Source of the DNA: Luteimonas sp.
GTDB lineage: Bacteria; Pseudomonadota; Gammaproteobacteria; Xanthomonadales; Xanthomonadaceae
Direction of reading: 5' to 3'
DNA length: 64,000 nucleotides
Assembly: GCA_024707405.1 (NCBI GenBank)
Contig: JANPZU010000002.1
Location: forward strand, 186,001-250,000
Shown here one piece after another: positions 49,701-58,292 of the stretch. The translations under genes and the position numbers were made by a program. Each line of letters starts with the position of its first letter. Positions within the stretch are counted from its first letter, which is position 1. The notes below the pieces were generated by a model, which searched no databases, had not been told where the DNA came from, and worked only from the letters and a program-made list of their open reading frames with translations.

Positions 49701-49808
49701 TGTCGGTGACTCCTTAACCATGTCATCGTCACCAGAGTATTCTTAAGTTATTGATATAGAGAGGAATTGTTCTTGCGCCTCATGCCGACACCACTGAGCG
49801 CGTGTCGG
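49701..49808. repeat. Possible transposon end region with repeated TGTCGG
   Basis: TGTCGG begins at 49701 (followed by TGAC), recurs at 49803 and is present on the other strand at 49785-49790. GGTGAC (49705-49710) and GTCACC (49728-49733) form an inverted pair, and CCGACAC (49785-49791) pairs with GTGTCGG (49802-49808). Short repeated sites starting with TGTC are typical of Tn5053/Tn7-like ends, where the transposase binds. A matching far end and target duplication were not found, so this is tentative. The 231-bp gap holds no gene. Confidence 0.35.
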
Positions 49809-49911
49809 TTTGCGCCATGGTTACGGGGACGGTTGCTGGATGGCGACGTAGTTACGGATCAGATTCGCAGGGTAGCCCACGACTGACGCCCGTCAATTTG
49901 TTAACAAGTAG

Positions 49912-50781
49912 TTATATGGAACGGACGAGCACTTCGATGTGCGCCGGCAGCTTGAACCATCCTGGCGACAGATCAACCGGACGCTCAGACATCAACGCCC
50001 ATGCCGTAGCCCAGAGTCCTGCGCGTCGGATAGCGGGATCGGCCACGCCCCGGAATGCGTCCCACCGGAGCTTCTTGACGGGCTCCTGCTGATGCAGGGG
50101 GCCGCGAATGAATCCCTTCAGATTGTCACTGACCTGGACGTACTTGGTCAGCGGGAAGTCCCTGACCTCATTCACGTTGAAGCTGACCGCTAGGAGCAGC
50201 TGGCGGGCGATCTGCGGATTGCCGCGCCACTCGCTTGGCCATGGATCCCCGAAATAGAGGGTTCGCTCCAAGGCCTCGCCGAAGGACTCGATCAGGTCGA
50301 GGATTTGCTGCTCTTGTTGCGTGAAGACAGGCGCTTGGAACGGGTGGGAAAGCGACGACGTTGCCCATTGCTCCGGGGCGAGGCGGAGTGGGCAGCCGTG
50401 GTCTGGGCATGTCGTGCGCAACGCTCGGTTCCAGCCGCGGCGGATGGAGCAGGGCACGCCCCGGGCCCGATCCTCGTTCCAGCACATCGGGCAATAGACG
50501 TTACGGGCCTGCGGTGCCAGTAGCCAAGATGCGTCTGGCTGACGGTGAAGCAAGAGATGGGATGCCGACATACCGATCGCGGTAGCCATCCTGCGCACAG
50601 CTGCGCAGGACGGCGACTCCACGTCTCCGGGCGGCCTCGGGTCATCCCTGTTCAGGGACGCCCAGAGCTGGCCCGGAGAGCGCTCGTACAGCGCGGCGGC
50701 GCGGCTCAACACCGAACGCAAGGATTCGTCCGGCATCGGCGGCCGAATCCACCAGCGCTGATTGGTGACATCAGCTTTCAT
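49912..50781 (-). CDS. tniQ: TniQ-family transposition targeting protein
   Basis: The 289-aa TniQ/TnsD-type protein selects target sites for the TniA/TniB transposase. The N-terminal domain contains MPDESLRSVLSRAAALYE and a zinc ribbon with CPMC and CPDH pairs (VYCPMCWNEDRARGVPC, RALRTTCPDHGCPLRLAPEQW). A C-terminal helical region follows. Its stop is the last coding position before the putative transposon end, and its start overlaps the tniB stop by ATGA. It is read as part of a leftward tniA-tniB-tniQ operon. Confidence 0.85.
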   Translation of the reverse strand: MKADVTNQRWWIRPPMPDESLRSVLSRAAALYERSPGQLWASLNRDDPRPPGDVESPSCAAVRRMATAIGMSASHLLLHRQPDASWLLAPQARNVYCPMCWNEDRARGVPCSIRRGWNRALRTTCPDHGCPLRLAPEQWATSSLSHPFQAPVFTQQEQQILDLIESFGEALERTLYFGDPWPSEWRGNPQIARQLLLAVSFNVNEVRDFPLTKYVQVSDNLKGFIRGPLHQQEPVKKLRWDAFRGVADPAIRRAGLWATAWALMSERPVDLSPGWFKLPAHIEVLVRSI

Positions 50782-51693
50782 GCGGCTTTTCGCAATCCGG
50801 CTTGCAGGGCGGCCTGCTTCGCTGCGGCAAGCGGTGGCTCGAACACCGCACGCTCAAGCAGTTTGGTCGTGATCTGATCTTCGCCAGTTTCGACGGCGTG
50901 GGCGGCCGCGTGCGTCACCAGTTGCATGATCGTCTGGAGCACGCCGCCAGACAGGCGGATCAAGTCGGCCGACAGCGTGGGCGACGACAGGTACGAGGGC
51001 TTGCGCAGAGGCAACGCCTTCTCGAGCGCATTGAGGAAGGTCGTCAGGTACTCGTCGCGCTTCCACAGTGGCAATTCCCTGTATTTGAACCGTGCGTTCA
51101 AGTGCTCGTCCACCTGCATGGCTGCAGGTGCCGAAGAGGTACCCAGCGTCAGGATCGGCAGCGACAATTCGTTCATCAGGAACTTGATGGTGTCCAACGC
51201 GATCCGTTGCTGCCGTGCAGTCGACGTCAGGATGTCCTGGATTTCGTCGACGATCAGCAACCGCACGTCCGCCGTCCTGCAAAGCTTGAGCGCCATGCGT
51301 TCACGATCGTTGCCGGAATAGTTGCCGGGGTCTGGCACCCCGAACGCGCTCAGGATCCGGTTGTAGAGCCGTCTTGGCTTCACGAGCATTGGTCATGCTG
51401 ATGACCAGGACGGGTTGGGTTGCGACCTTGCCGTTCTCCGCGGGAGTCGGCGGGTAACGCCGCTGGATGGCTCGAGAGAGCATCGTCTTGCCTGAACCCG
51501 GTTTGCCGGAGACGACAAGTCCGCTTGCTCGCGTCTGGGGTGGCATGTGGATCAGGAATTCGATGTAGTTGAGGATCGGAACCAACCGCTCGTGGGTGAT
51601 GAACCGCTCGGCAAGCATGCGACCGGCACGTTCTTCGGCGGGCAGATCCAGTTGATCCCGTACGCCGGGATCGAGATGGCTGAAATTGCTCAT
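50778..51693 (-). pseudogene. tniB: TniB/TnsC-like ATPase, interrupted by a single-base insertion
   Basis: The AAA+ ATPase links TniQ and transposase. The first frame (start ATG 51691-51693, MSNFSHLDPGVRDQLDLP) carries Walker A SGKPGSGKTMLSRAI and runs to VLVISMTNAREAK. The second frame has ILSAFGVPDPGNYSG, Walker B VRLLIVDEIQDI and sensor LPILTLGTSSA. Around 51380-51386 the coding strand reads AAGACGGCTCTACAAC; removing one G would give the continuous NAREAKTLYNRILS and a protein of about 304 aa, normal for TniB. Either the element is now immobile or this is a sequencing error. Confidence 0.85.
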
Positions 51694-51703
51694 GGCTGTC
51701 TCC

Positions 51704-53476
51704 TCAGACCCATTCTTCGAGTTGGATGGCGGTACGGCTGGGCGACGCCGGGGGCGGGAGCTGGGGCGGTGCGGTCGAGTGCGACCCGGAAGGCGGCGCA
51801 GGTGGTTTCCCGGGACGCTTGTTCCCGCGGGCTTGGCGCGTGGCTTTCTGGGCGTTGGCCTCGATGCTGTCGGTGGCCTCGAATCCCTTGTCGGTCTCGG
51901 CATCCGTCCTGGCTTGGGTGACCTGATCCATGGAGTTCCTGATGCAGGACGTGCCCGCGGCCCGTCCACCGATCACGGGAGCGGTGACCAACACGCCGTC
52001 AGCGCGTCGAACCCATACCGCACTCGGGTCACGTGGGTCATAACGCACGCGAACAGCCGTGTCCGAGTTGAGCATGGGCGCAAGATCCTCATGCCAATAG
52101 CGCGAAGCATTCAGTTCTATGCCAGTACGGCGTACGAGGCGGTTCTCGAACGGCAGGAAGTCCATGCGGAATTTCAGCGGTTCCGAGATCAACGGCGGAC
52201 TGACGATGTTTCCAGCCGCATCCGTAAGACTGCGCTCCCAGGCAACCACGGGTGGCAGGCTGAGTGCTCGATGCCGGCGCTGGTGGTAGAACCTGCAGAC
52301 CTTCTGGGTCATCCAATCGCGGAACTCATCCAGCGTCAGGCGAGCCTTGCCTTCGCTGTCGTAGTTGCCTCGTTCCCTGATGTTGCTGAAGGTCGTCCCC
52401 GGGAGAAGGTGTGCGATCTTCATGAGCGTGCCAATCAGCCGCTCGATATGTCCACCGTAGTGTGGCGTCCTCACAGGACGCCACGTCAGCTCGATCTGAT
52501 GCTCGCCGCATCCGCGATCCAACGCCATGCTGCGGAAGTCCTTGCCGTTATCGACAAGGATCTTCCTGGGCTTGCCATACATGGGCCAGATTCCCGGATC
52601 GCTTGCGTTCTCTGGCTTCGGCAGTACGGCATGTTCAATGCACAGGGAGACGGCAACCGTCGACGGGGGATCCATCGAGATGTACATGCCGAGCACGCAG
52701 CGGGTTGCCACGTCGATCGCCACCGTGACCCAGGGGCGACCAAGGACGGTGAGCCGGTCATCGCTCAGGACCATGACATCTGCCGGGGTGTGGTCGATCT
52801 GGATCAGATCCAGCGGCTTGCTAACGAACAGCCCGCCGGTACTCGGCTTCCATTTATGTCTTGCCGTGCGGCCGCCTTCGCGCGCCAGATCCGACGCCCA
52901 GCCGATCTCCTGATTCAGGCGAAGCAGGACGGCTTTTCGTGAAGGGGGCGGAAGGTGCAACCGCCTTGCCATCGACTGGGCCCGGATTACGACGTGTTCC
53001 TTCGGTGGCTTTTCACGACACATGTAATGCTTGGAAATGGCGTGCCGGATCAGCCCGTCGACCTTGGGATCAAGCAGGTTCAGTCCTGGCGGGCGTCCTC
53101 CCGGCTTGCGGGCCAGGGTGCTGGTCCGTGGGTCCTTCAAGAAGTCAGCACGGATGCGCTGTAGCTGCCTGACGCTCATGCCATGGCGCTTGGCAAGTTT
53201 TTCCAGTTCGCCGCGGGTGACTTGGCTGCGCTCGTTGAGCGGGGTCAGATCCCTGGCCAGCGCGACGCACCGCTTCCACTCGGCTTCCGGGATGGTGCCT
53301 GCCTCGGTGGCACTCGTCTTCGTCGGCAAGACTTCAATCTGCGAGATCGGCACGGAAATCATGTCACCCGTGCCCATGTCGCGGGCGCGCATGTGAGTCA
53401 GGGAGTCCGGCCCGTCGATCTGGATGACGCGGCCGTTGGCCGCGCAGACGGTGCCCGGGTCAAGTTTCAAAGTCAT
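51704..53476 (-). CDS. tniA: Mu/TnsB-type DDE transposase TniA
   Basis: The 590-aa transposase has an N-terminal winged-helix and helix-turn-helix part (SVRQLQRIRADFLKDPRT), then a retroviral-integrase-fold catalytic core. The first Asp is in LIQIDHTPADVMV, the second in ILVDNGKDFRSMAL and the Glu in GGHIERLIGTLMK. A Mu-transposase C-terminal domain and a Pro/Arg-rich tail (residues 530-590) follow. No TnsA-like endonuclease is adjacent, so transposition should be replicative or cointegrate-forming, as for Tn402/Tn5053. It ends 10 bases before the tniB start. Confidence 0.9.
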   Translation of the reverse strand: MTLKLDPGTVCAANGRVIQIDGPDSLTHMRARDMGTGDMISVPISQIEVLPTKTSATEAGTIPEAEWKRCVALARDLTPLNERSQVTRGELEKLAKRHGMSVRQLQRIRADFLKDPRTSTLARKPGGRPPGLNLLDPKVDGLIRHAISKHYMCREKPPKEHVVIRAQSMARRLHLPPPSRKAVLLRLNQEIGWASDLAREGGRTARHKWKPSTGGLFVSKPLDLIQIDHTPADVMVLSDDRLTVLGRPWVTVAIDVATRCVLGMYISMDPPSTVAVSLCIEHAVLPKPENASDPGIWPMYGKPRKILVDNGKDFRSMALDRGCGEHQIELTWRPVRTPHYGGHIERLIGTLMKIAHLLPGTTFSNIRERGNYDSEGKARLTLDEFRDWMTQKVCRFYHQRRHRALSLPPVVAWERSLTDAAGNIVSPPLISEPLKFRMDFLPFENRLVRRTGIELNASRYWHEDLAPMLNSDTAVRVRYDPRDPSAVWVRRADGVLVTAPVIGGRAAGTSCIRNSMDQVTQARTDAETDKGFEATDSIEANAQKATRQARGNKRPGKPPAPPSGSHSTAPPQLPPPASPSRTAIQLEEWV

Positions 53477-54015
53477 CGGATGCTTCCTCCGTATTGATGC
53501 GTTCTCGCGCCATCGGGAGTGATGGGCGAAACACCGTCCTTGTTCTTCATCCGGGAACGAGGCCGTGTCTCATCAATTAGAGGGCTTGTTTTCAGGCATC
53601 CAAATTAGCGGGAGAAATTCCCGTGCCGCTTTTGCGGATCGCAAGAACTGCTTCTGCAGTCATCGGAAGTCGCGTGAGGACATCAATGGTGGATCGACTT
53701 GTCCGCCGACACGTCGTGGAGCAACAGCCGAGGTCGCGTACTCCGATGATTCATCGGGTGTTTCCTTCTCAATGTCTTCACTGGACGGAGAACCGTTCCC
53801 CGTGACGTGCCCAGTGCGACGCCACTTTCAAGCTTCCCGGAACTTCTTCGTCCTGACAGGACGCGCAACCGATGGCGCCTTGATCCACTGTCGACGCGGC
53901 TTGAATCTCTCCCGGAGGGCCTTGGATCTGACGAACGGAAAACTCCCGCCTATTTGGATTGATTCGAAGAACGTGCTCGCTTGAGAAGACATCCACACGT
54001 CGAAGGAGCACGAAA
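53477..54015. other. Intergenic region upstream of tniA and the recombinase-like gene
   Basis: This 539-bp gap separates the divergent tniA and the recombinase-like gene. It is less GC-rich than the host genes. Two loosely repeated segments (CATCAATTAGAGGGC near 53571 and CATCCAAATTAGCGGG near 53598) and a CCGACACG block at 53706-53713, inverted relative to 49801-49808, are visible and could be transposase or resolution sites. A GTG-initiated frame at 53565-53984 (139 codons) is open but has no ribosome site or recognisable content. It is not called as a gene. Confidence 0.4.
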
Positions 54016-55113
54016 ATGTATGGGATTGCGATTGAAGTGAAGTTCAACGCCGCTGTGTCCAGGCTGGTGGCCGCGTTGAAACAGGATGATCCAAGGAGGG
54101 TGTTGGACGATACCGGCACGGTGCAATTGTTGGCGGCGTTGAAACCAAGGACGGTCAGGGTGATCGCCGCCGATCTGGAAGCATGGCTGTCCTGGTGGCA
54201 AGGGAGGGCGCGGCAGGCGAGTGGGGCGTTACACGAGTCGATTCCGGCCTATACCAAGTTTCTTGCCGGCAGTGGCCTCAGTCAGAAGACCATAATTCGC
54301 TACCGGTACTCGATCAGACGAGTTCTGGCGGCTTTGGGATGCCCGGTGGATGAGCAAGCCATGGCTTACTCTTTCCATAACATCAACGGTCATTCAATCG
54401 TCGAAATAAAGCGGCTGACCGATCCCAAGGTCAAGCCATTTGGGTGGGACAAGATCAGGAAGTGTGTCCGGTGGGCAGATCCGGGCAATCGGCGCGAGGT
54501 GACGGCGTTGGCCGGAATGCTGGTGCTCTATGAGGCGATGGCATGGTCTGATCAGATTTTCGGCCACTATTCCGGCGGCACTTGGCATGTACCGCCTGCG
54601 CGTCGGGATGATCTGAAGTGGACGCCGAATGGAGGTGCTCGCTTGCGCTTGGCGCCAATGAAGCGGGGCGATACTGCCCGTTATGCGGCGCTATCCCCTT
54701 TGGTCACGGAATGGATTGGGCGCGCCCATTCGTTCGGTGAAAGCCATGACCAATCCCTGTTGACCGGAAACTGGGGGTATGCGCTGCTCCACCACACGTG
54801 GGATCGATGGGAGAAGGGCCTGATTTCACGATCCGGGATGGACGCCGGGAAGTTTACGTCTGCTTCCCTGAGGCTGGGCATGGTGAAGGATCTGGAGGCC
54901 GCCGGTTTTGCTGTCGGCGAAGTTCTGGAACAGGACGGCTGGGCACACCGTTTTCCGATTCGCTGTCTTCTTCATGGGGAGTCCGCAGGCGGAGCGAGGC
55001 ACATGACGCTGCCTCATCACAAGTGGATACAGTCGAACAGAAGAAACTACCTGCCTTCCTCTCCGACAGGAAGGAAATATGTGGTGTCGCAGATGTCCCT
55101 TCCCGGGCTATGA
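54016..55113 (+). CDS. Tyrosine-recombinase-like protein lacking catalytic residues
   Basis: The 365-aa protein has an N-terminal SAM-like core-binding domain typical of tyrosine recombinases (LLAALKPRTVRVIAADLEAWLSWW, YTKFLAGSGLSQKTIIRYRYSIRRVLAALG). In the catalytic half, the helix that normally reads YTGLRxSEL is LYEAMAWSDQIFG with no Arg. The box HxLRHT reads SASLRLGMVKDLEAAG with Arg but no His, and no nucleophilic Tyr is recognisable in the right setting. ATG 54016 follows AAGGAG at seven bases. It may be a regulator, a resolution partner of the tni module, or a degenerate integrase. It is less GC-rich than its host neighbours. Confidence 0.55.
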   Translation: MYGIAIEVKFNAAVSRLVAALKQDDPRRVLDDTGTVQLLAALKPRTVRVIAADLEAWLSWWQGRARQASGALHESIPAYTKFLAGSGLSQKTIIRYRYSIRRVLAALGCPVDEQAMAYSFHNINGHSIVEIKRLTDPKVKPFGWDKIRKCVRWADPGNRREVTALAGMLVLYEAMAWSDQIFGHYSGGTWHVPPARRDDLKWTPNGGARLRLAPMKRGDTARYAALSPLVTEWIGRAHSFGESHDQSLLTGNWGYALLHHTWDRWEKGLISRSGMDAGKFTSASLRLGMVKDLEAAGFAVGEVLEQDGWAHRFPIRCLLHGESAGGARHMTLPHHKWIQSNRRNYLPSSPTGRKYVVSQMSLPGL

Positions 55114-55469
55114 GGTTTTCGGGTTGTCTCAATCGATGCCCATACCGGGGTAGGGAAGGGCCGCCTGCGACCCCAAGCGGACATCGAACTTGATCTGCCA
55201 GATTTCTGTAGACACTCTGCTGACTATCAGTTACCTCTAAGGAGGCCCATGGGCGCTTCCATCCGAGGCAGTATTCGCCGTGCGAATGGAATATATCAAT
55301 AAAATCAATAAGATGCATAGATGTCTGCGGCATGAATCCTGTGGGCATTACTGTTGAGTAATGCCCAGTATGTATGTACAGTGTGCACACAACAGGGCTG
55401 GCATAAGGGGAGTCACATAAGAGGACTCATATGTCAGCACAGATAGGCAGGTAGAAAGGAGCACTAGCC
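55114..55469. other. Gap upstream of the TacA/TacT pair with palindromes
   Basis: This 356-bp stretch contains no gene. A perfect hairpin TGGGCATTACT (55342-55352), loop GTTG, AGTAATGCCCA (55357-55367) is followed by the palindrome GTGTGCACAC (55381-55390). The pair GAGTC and GGACTC lies at about 55410-55428, just before the antitoxin. The latter two are plausible operators for autoregulation by the ribbon-helix-helix antitoxin; the hairpin has no T run and is not a terminator. GC is low for this genome. Confidence 0.5.
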
Positions 55470-55742
55470 ATGAGCGCCGTCGCAAGCAGAGTCATCAATT
55501 TCCGGGCACCAGCTGCCAAGCAGGCGCTCATTGACCACGCTGTGGAAGTTAGCGGCATGAATCGTACGGAGTTCATCCTGGACGCTGTGTGCGAAAAGGC
55601 GCGCGAGGTGTTGGCGGATCAGACCCAGTTCTCCATGAGCCGGCAGGCCCTGCAGCGCTTCAATGCCTTGCTCGATGCGCCGCTGGCGAACAACGCGGCG
55701 ATCCGTCGTTTGCTGACCACCCCGGCGCCTTGGGAGCGCTGA
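55470..55742 (+). CDS. tacA: TacA-type (DUF1778) ribbon-helix-helix antitoxin
   Basis: The 90-aa protein starts MSAVASRVINFRAPAAKQALIDHAVEVSGMNRTEFILDAVCEKAREVLADQTQFSM, a DUF1778 ribbon-helix-helix domain, and has a C-terminal toxin-binding tail (residues 60-90). It represses its own promoter and neutralises the paired acetyltransferase toxin. The ribosome site AAAGGAG is well placed. It is followed three bases later by the toxin gene. Confidence 0.88.
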   Translation: MSAVASRVINFRAPAAKQALIDHAVEVSGMNRTEFILDAVCEKAREVLADQTQFSMSRQALQRFNALLDAPLANNAAIRRLLTTPAPWER

Positions 55743-55745
55743 GCC

Positions 55746-56222
55746 TTGGCGCTCGGCGCCCCCAGCCCGCTTAACGACGAGCACCGGCTGGACGACTTCC
55801 AGTGCGCGGCGCCGGAGCTCACCAAGTGGCTGCTGGAGCGCGCCCGTCAGAATCAGGCATCGGGGGCGTCCCGGTGCTTTGTCGTCTGTGACGAGCAACA
55901 AAACGTGGTGGGCTACTACGCGCTAGCGGCTGGTGCGGTATCGCATGAGCATGCGCCGGGTCGCATCCGTCGCAACATGCCAGATCCCATACCCGTCATC
56001 GTGCTGGGGCGTCTGGCCGTGCATGTGGACATGACCGGCCAAGGCATCGGCCAGGGCCTACTTAAGGACGCCGTGCAGCGGACGTTGCAGACAAGTGAGC
56101 AGGTTGGCGCCCGCGCGCTGCTTTGCCATGCCATCGATGACGCAGCGAAGGCGTTCTATCTCAAGCATGGTTTTGTCGAATCCCCTATCCATGACATGAC
56201 GGTGATGCTGCCACTCAGGTAG
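55746..56222 (+). CDS. tacT: TacT/AtaT-type GNAT acetyltransferase toxin
   Basis: The 158-aa GNAT enzyme is of the type that acetylates aminoacyl-tRNA and blocks translation. It shows the acetyl-CoA-binding loop in LGRLAVHVDMTGQGIGQGLLKDAV and the catalytic Tyr in AFYLKHGF. The family-typical start region PLNDEHRLDDFQCAAPELTKWLLERARQNQ is present. The start is a TTG at 55746, the best candidate given the antitoxin stop just upstream. It is neutralised by the adjacent DUF1778 antitoxin and probably stabilises the island. Confidence 0.86.
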   Translation: MALGAPSPLNDEHRLDDFQCAAPELTKWLLERARQNQASGASRCFVVCDEQQNVVGYYALAAGAVSHEHAPGRIRRNMPDPIPVIVLGRLAVHVDMTGQGIGQGLLKDAVQRTLQTSEQVGARALLCHAIDDAAKAFYLKHGFVESPIHDMTVMLPLR

Positions 56223-56339
56223 CGCCCATGCGCTAGCGTCGCGCCGTGTGAGACAGGCGCGCACTACGTTTTGCCATGTTTGGCAGCAGGCGGCATAGTC
56301 ATGCGTTCAATCGCAACCAGCTATCCATCGGACATCGCA

Positions 56340-58292
56340 ATGGCCAAGAAAGGCAAAGCAGCCAACGAGGCGCTCTTTGAAGAAGACTACGTGCTGCGTT
56401 CGCTGGGCCGCATTGGCTACGATCCGGACATCGCACTGACTGAGCTGGTGGCCAATACCTGGGATGCGGGTGCTGCCAAGGTTGCTGTGATCATCCCGAC
56501 TGATACAGGCGGGTTACTGTCTGTCGAAGACGATGGCCATGGGATGACCGAGGATCAGTTCCGCAAGCGTTGGATGACCTTGGGATACAACCGGCAAAAG
56601 ACCCAAGGCGATAACGTCCACTTTCCAACGGATCGCGCCGATTGGATGCGCAAGGCCTTCGGGCGCAATGGCATTGGTCGCCATGGTCTGTTGTGTTTCT
56701 CCGACCACTACACCGTCGAAACCTGGGTGAATGGCATGCTCTCGACGTTCGTTATCGGGACGAGAAATCAGCCATCGCCGTTCTATATCCACAGCCACGA
56801 AACCGGCGAACGATTGGGTCACGGCACCCGGTTGTTGGTGGAGGTGGAACGGCACCGCCCGGATCCGGATCGGATCAGGACGGTCTTGTCGGGCCGCTTC
56901 CTCCACGATCCGCAGTTCGTCGTCTCGGTGAACGGTCAGTCCGTCCCGCTATCCGAGCATGAGGGACTGCTGGAAGAGCGCAAAATGCAGGTCGAGCCGG
57001 GACTCAACATCACGGCCTATGTGGTGGACACGACGCGCACGGCCAAGTCCACGCGCTACCAAGGCATTGCGTTCTGGGTGAGTAGCCGATTGGTGGGTCT
57101 GCCGAGCTGGACGGTTGGGCCGATGGCCGTTCTGGACGGACGGGTGCGCTTCGCCAAGCGCTACGCCATCGTGATCGAGTGCGGAGCGGAGTGGTTGTCC
57201 GAAGTCGAATCGGACTGGTCGAAGTTCAAGACCACGGAACGCACGGAGCGCCTCTTTGAGGCGGTCAATGAGTACGCCCAGGAAATGGTCGAGAAGCTGT
57301 CGGCCAACCTGATCGAGGAGAACTCCGAGGACGCGCTTTACAAGAACCGGGAAGATCTGCGGACGCTGCCGCGTCGTTCCATGCTTGAGGTTGCCCAGTT
57401 CACCAAGACTGTGGTGCATGACCAGCCAGGCATACCGCCCGAGACCCTCAACAAGGTAGTCAAGGCGGTAATCAAGATTCAGAAGGCACGCAGCGGCGCA
57501 AGTTTTCTCGACAAGCTGATGCAGCTCGATGAGCATGACATCGACGGCTTGGATCGTCTGCTCGGACAATGGACGGTGGAGGACGCGCTCACCGTGCTCG
57601 ATGAGATCGACAATCGCCTGTCGATCATCGCCGCCATGGAGAAGCTCAGCGGCGACCCGGAGGCGGACGAGTTGCATACGCTTCATCCACTCGTAACACA
57701 GGCGCGTTGGTTGTTCGGGCCGGAGTTTGATAGCTCGGAGTACGCATCTAACAACACGCTGCGCACGGTCGCCACCAGCCTTTTCAAGGCTAAGAGGGAA
57801 GATCAGGCATTCGCCAACGCCGCAAAGCGCCCTGACATCGTCGTCCTTTCGGACGCCACGATTTCAATCGTTGCCACTGAGAGTTTCGATAGTGCACGCG
57901 GCCACCTGGCAACGATGCGTGATGTTCTGCTCATCGAGTTGAAGAAGGGGTGTTCTGAAATTGGTCGCCCCGAAATGAATCAGGCGGCAGGCTATGTCGA
58001 TGATCTTGTCTCTAGCGGAGGCATTGAAGGGACGCCGTTCTTCCATGCTTACGTTGTCGGTCACACGGTGGCGTCCAACATCTCGAATGTGAATCCTCGT
58101 GAGTTCAATGGCGTTCTGCGTGGTCGTGTTACGGCTACTACCTACAACCAGCTAGCTTTGACTGCGAATAAACGCCTGCATGGATTGAAGGCGCGCATCC
58201 CCTCTCGGTATGAAGAGGTTTCTGGCTATGACCTCGTCCAAAAGGTGATGGGAACGCCAAGTCAGGCATCGCTGGTGCCGTCGGCCGACTAG
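56340..58292 (+). CDS. GHKL (MORC/Hsp90-like) ATPase fused to a PD-(D/E)xK-like nuclease domain
   Basis: The 650-aa protein starts at ATG 56340 (alternative ATG 56301). The N-terminal ATPase has the N-box LTELVANTWDAGA (Glu35, Asn39), the DDGHGM loop (about 65-70), the lid GRNGIGRHG (about 108-116) and GHGTRLLVE. This matches MutL/MORC-type GHKL ATPases. The middle part (residues 200-450) is helical and unassigned. The C-terminus has Asp499 (RPDIVVLSD), Glu533 and Lys535 (VLLIELKK) and Gln548 (EMNQAAGYVDDL), the spacing of a PD-(D/E)xK nuclease. It lies beside a toxin-antitoxin pair and a transposon. A defence role is inferred, not shown. Confidence 0.65.
   Translation: MAKKGKAANEALFEEDYVLRSLGRIGYDPDIALTELVANTWDAGAAKVAVIIPTDTGGLLSVEDDGHGMTEDQFRKRWMTLGYNRQKTQGDNVHFPTDRADWMRKAFGRNGIGRHGLLCFSDHYTVETWVNGMLSTFVIGTRNQPSPFYIHSHETGERLGHGTRLLVEVERHRPDPDRIRTVLSGRFLHDPQFVVSVNGQSVPLSEHEGLLEERKMQVEPGLNITAYVVDTTRTAKSTRYQGIAFWVSSRLVGLPSWTVGPMAVLDGRVRFAKRYAIVIECGAEWLSEVESDWSKFKTTERTERLFEAVNEYAQEMVEKLSANLIEENSEDALYKNREDLRTLPRRSMLEVAQFTKTVVHDQPGIPPETLNKVVKAVIKIQKARSGASFLDKLMQLDEHDIDGLDRLLGQWTVEDALTVLDEIDNRLSIIAAMEKLSGDPEADELHTLHPLVTQARWLFGPEFDSSEYASNNTLRTVATSLFKAKREDQAFANAAKRPDIVVLSDATISIVATESFDSARGHLATMRDVLLIELKKGCSEIGRPEMNQAAGYVDDLVSSGGIEGTPFFHAYVVGHTVASNISNVNPREFNGVLRGRVTATTYNQLALTANKRLHGLKARIPSRYEEVSGYDLVQKVMGTPSQASLVPSAD

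Noticed and set aside
53706..53713. Second transposon end (inverted CCGACACG)
   Set aside because: Eight matching bases only, and the flanking five bases do not match those at the left candidate end, so no target duplication is supported.
53565..53984. 139-codon GTG-started frame upstream of the recombinase-like gene
   Set aside because: No ribosome site, high Cys/Arg/Ser content and no domain; kept only as a note in the intergenic entry.
55342..55367. Rho-independent terminator after the recombinase-like gene
   Set aside because: The stem is perfect but is followed by GTATGTATGTAC on one side and preceded by non-A-rich sequence on the other, so no U run exists in either direction.
49912..58292. 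CRISPR-associated transposon
   Set aside because: TniA/TniB/TniQ without TnsA resemble such systems, but no Cas12k or Cascade gene and no repeat array is visible in the window.
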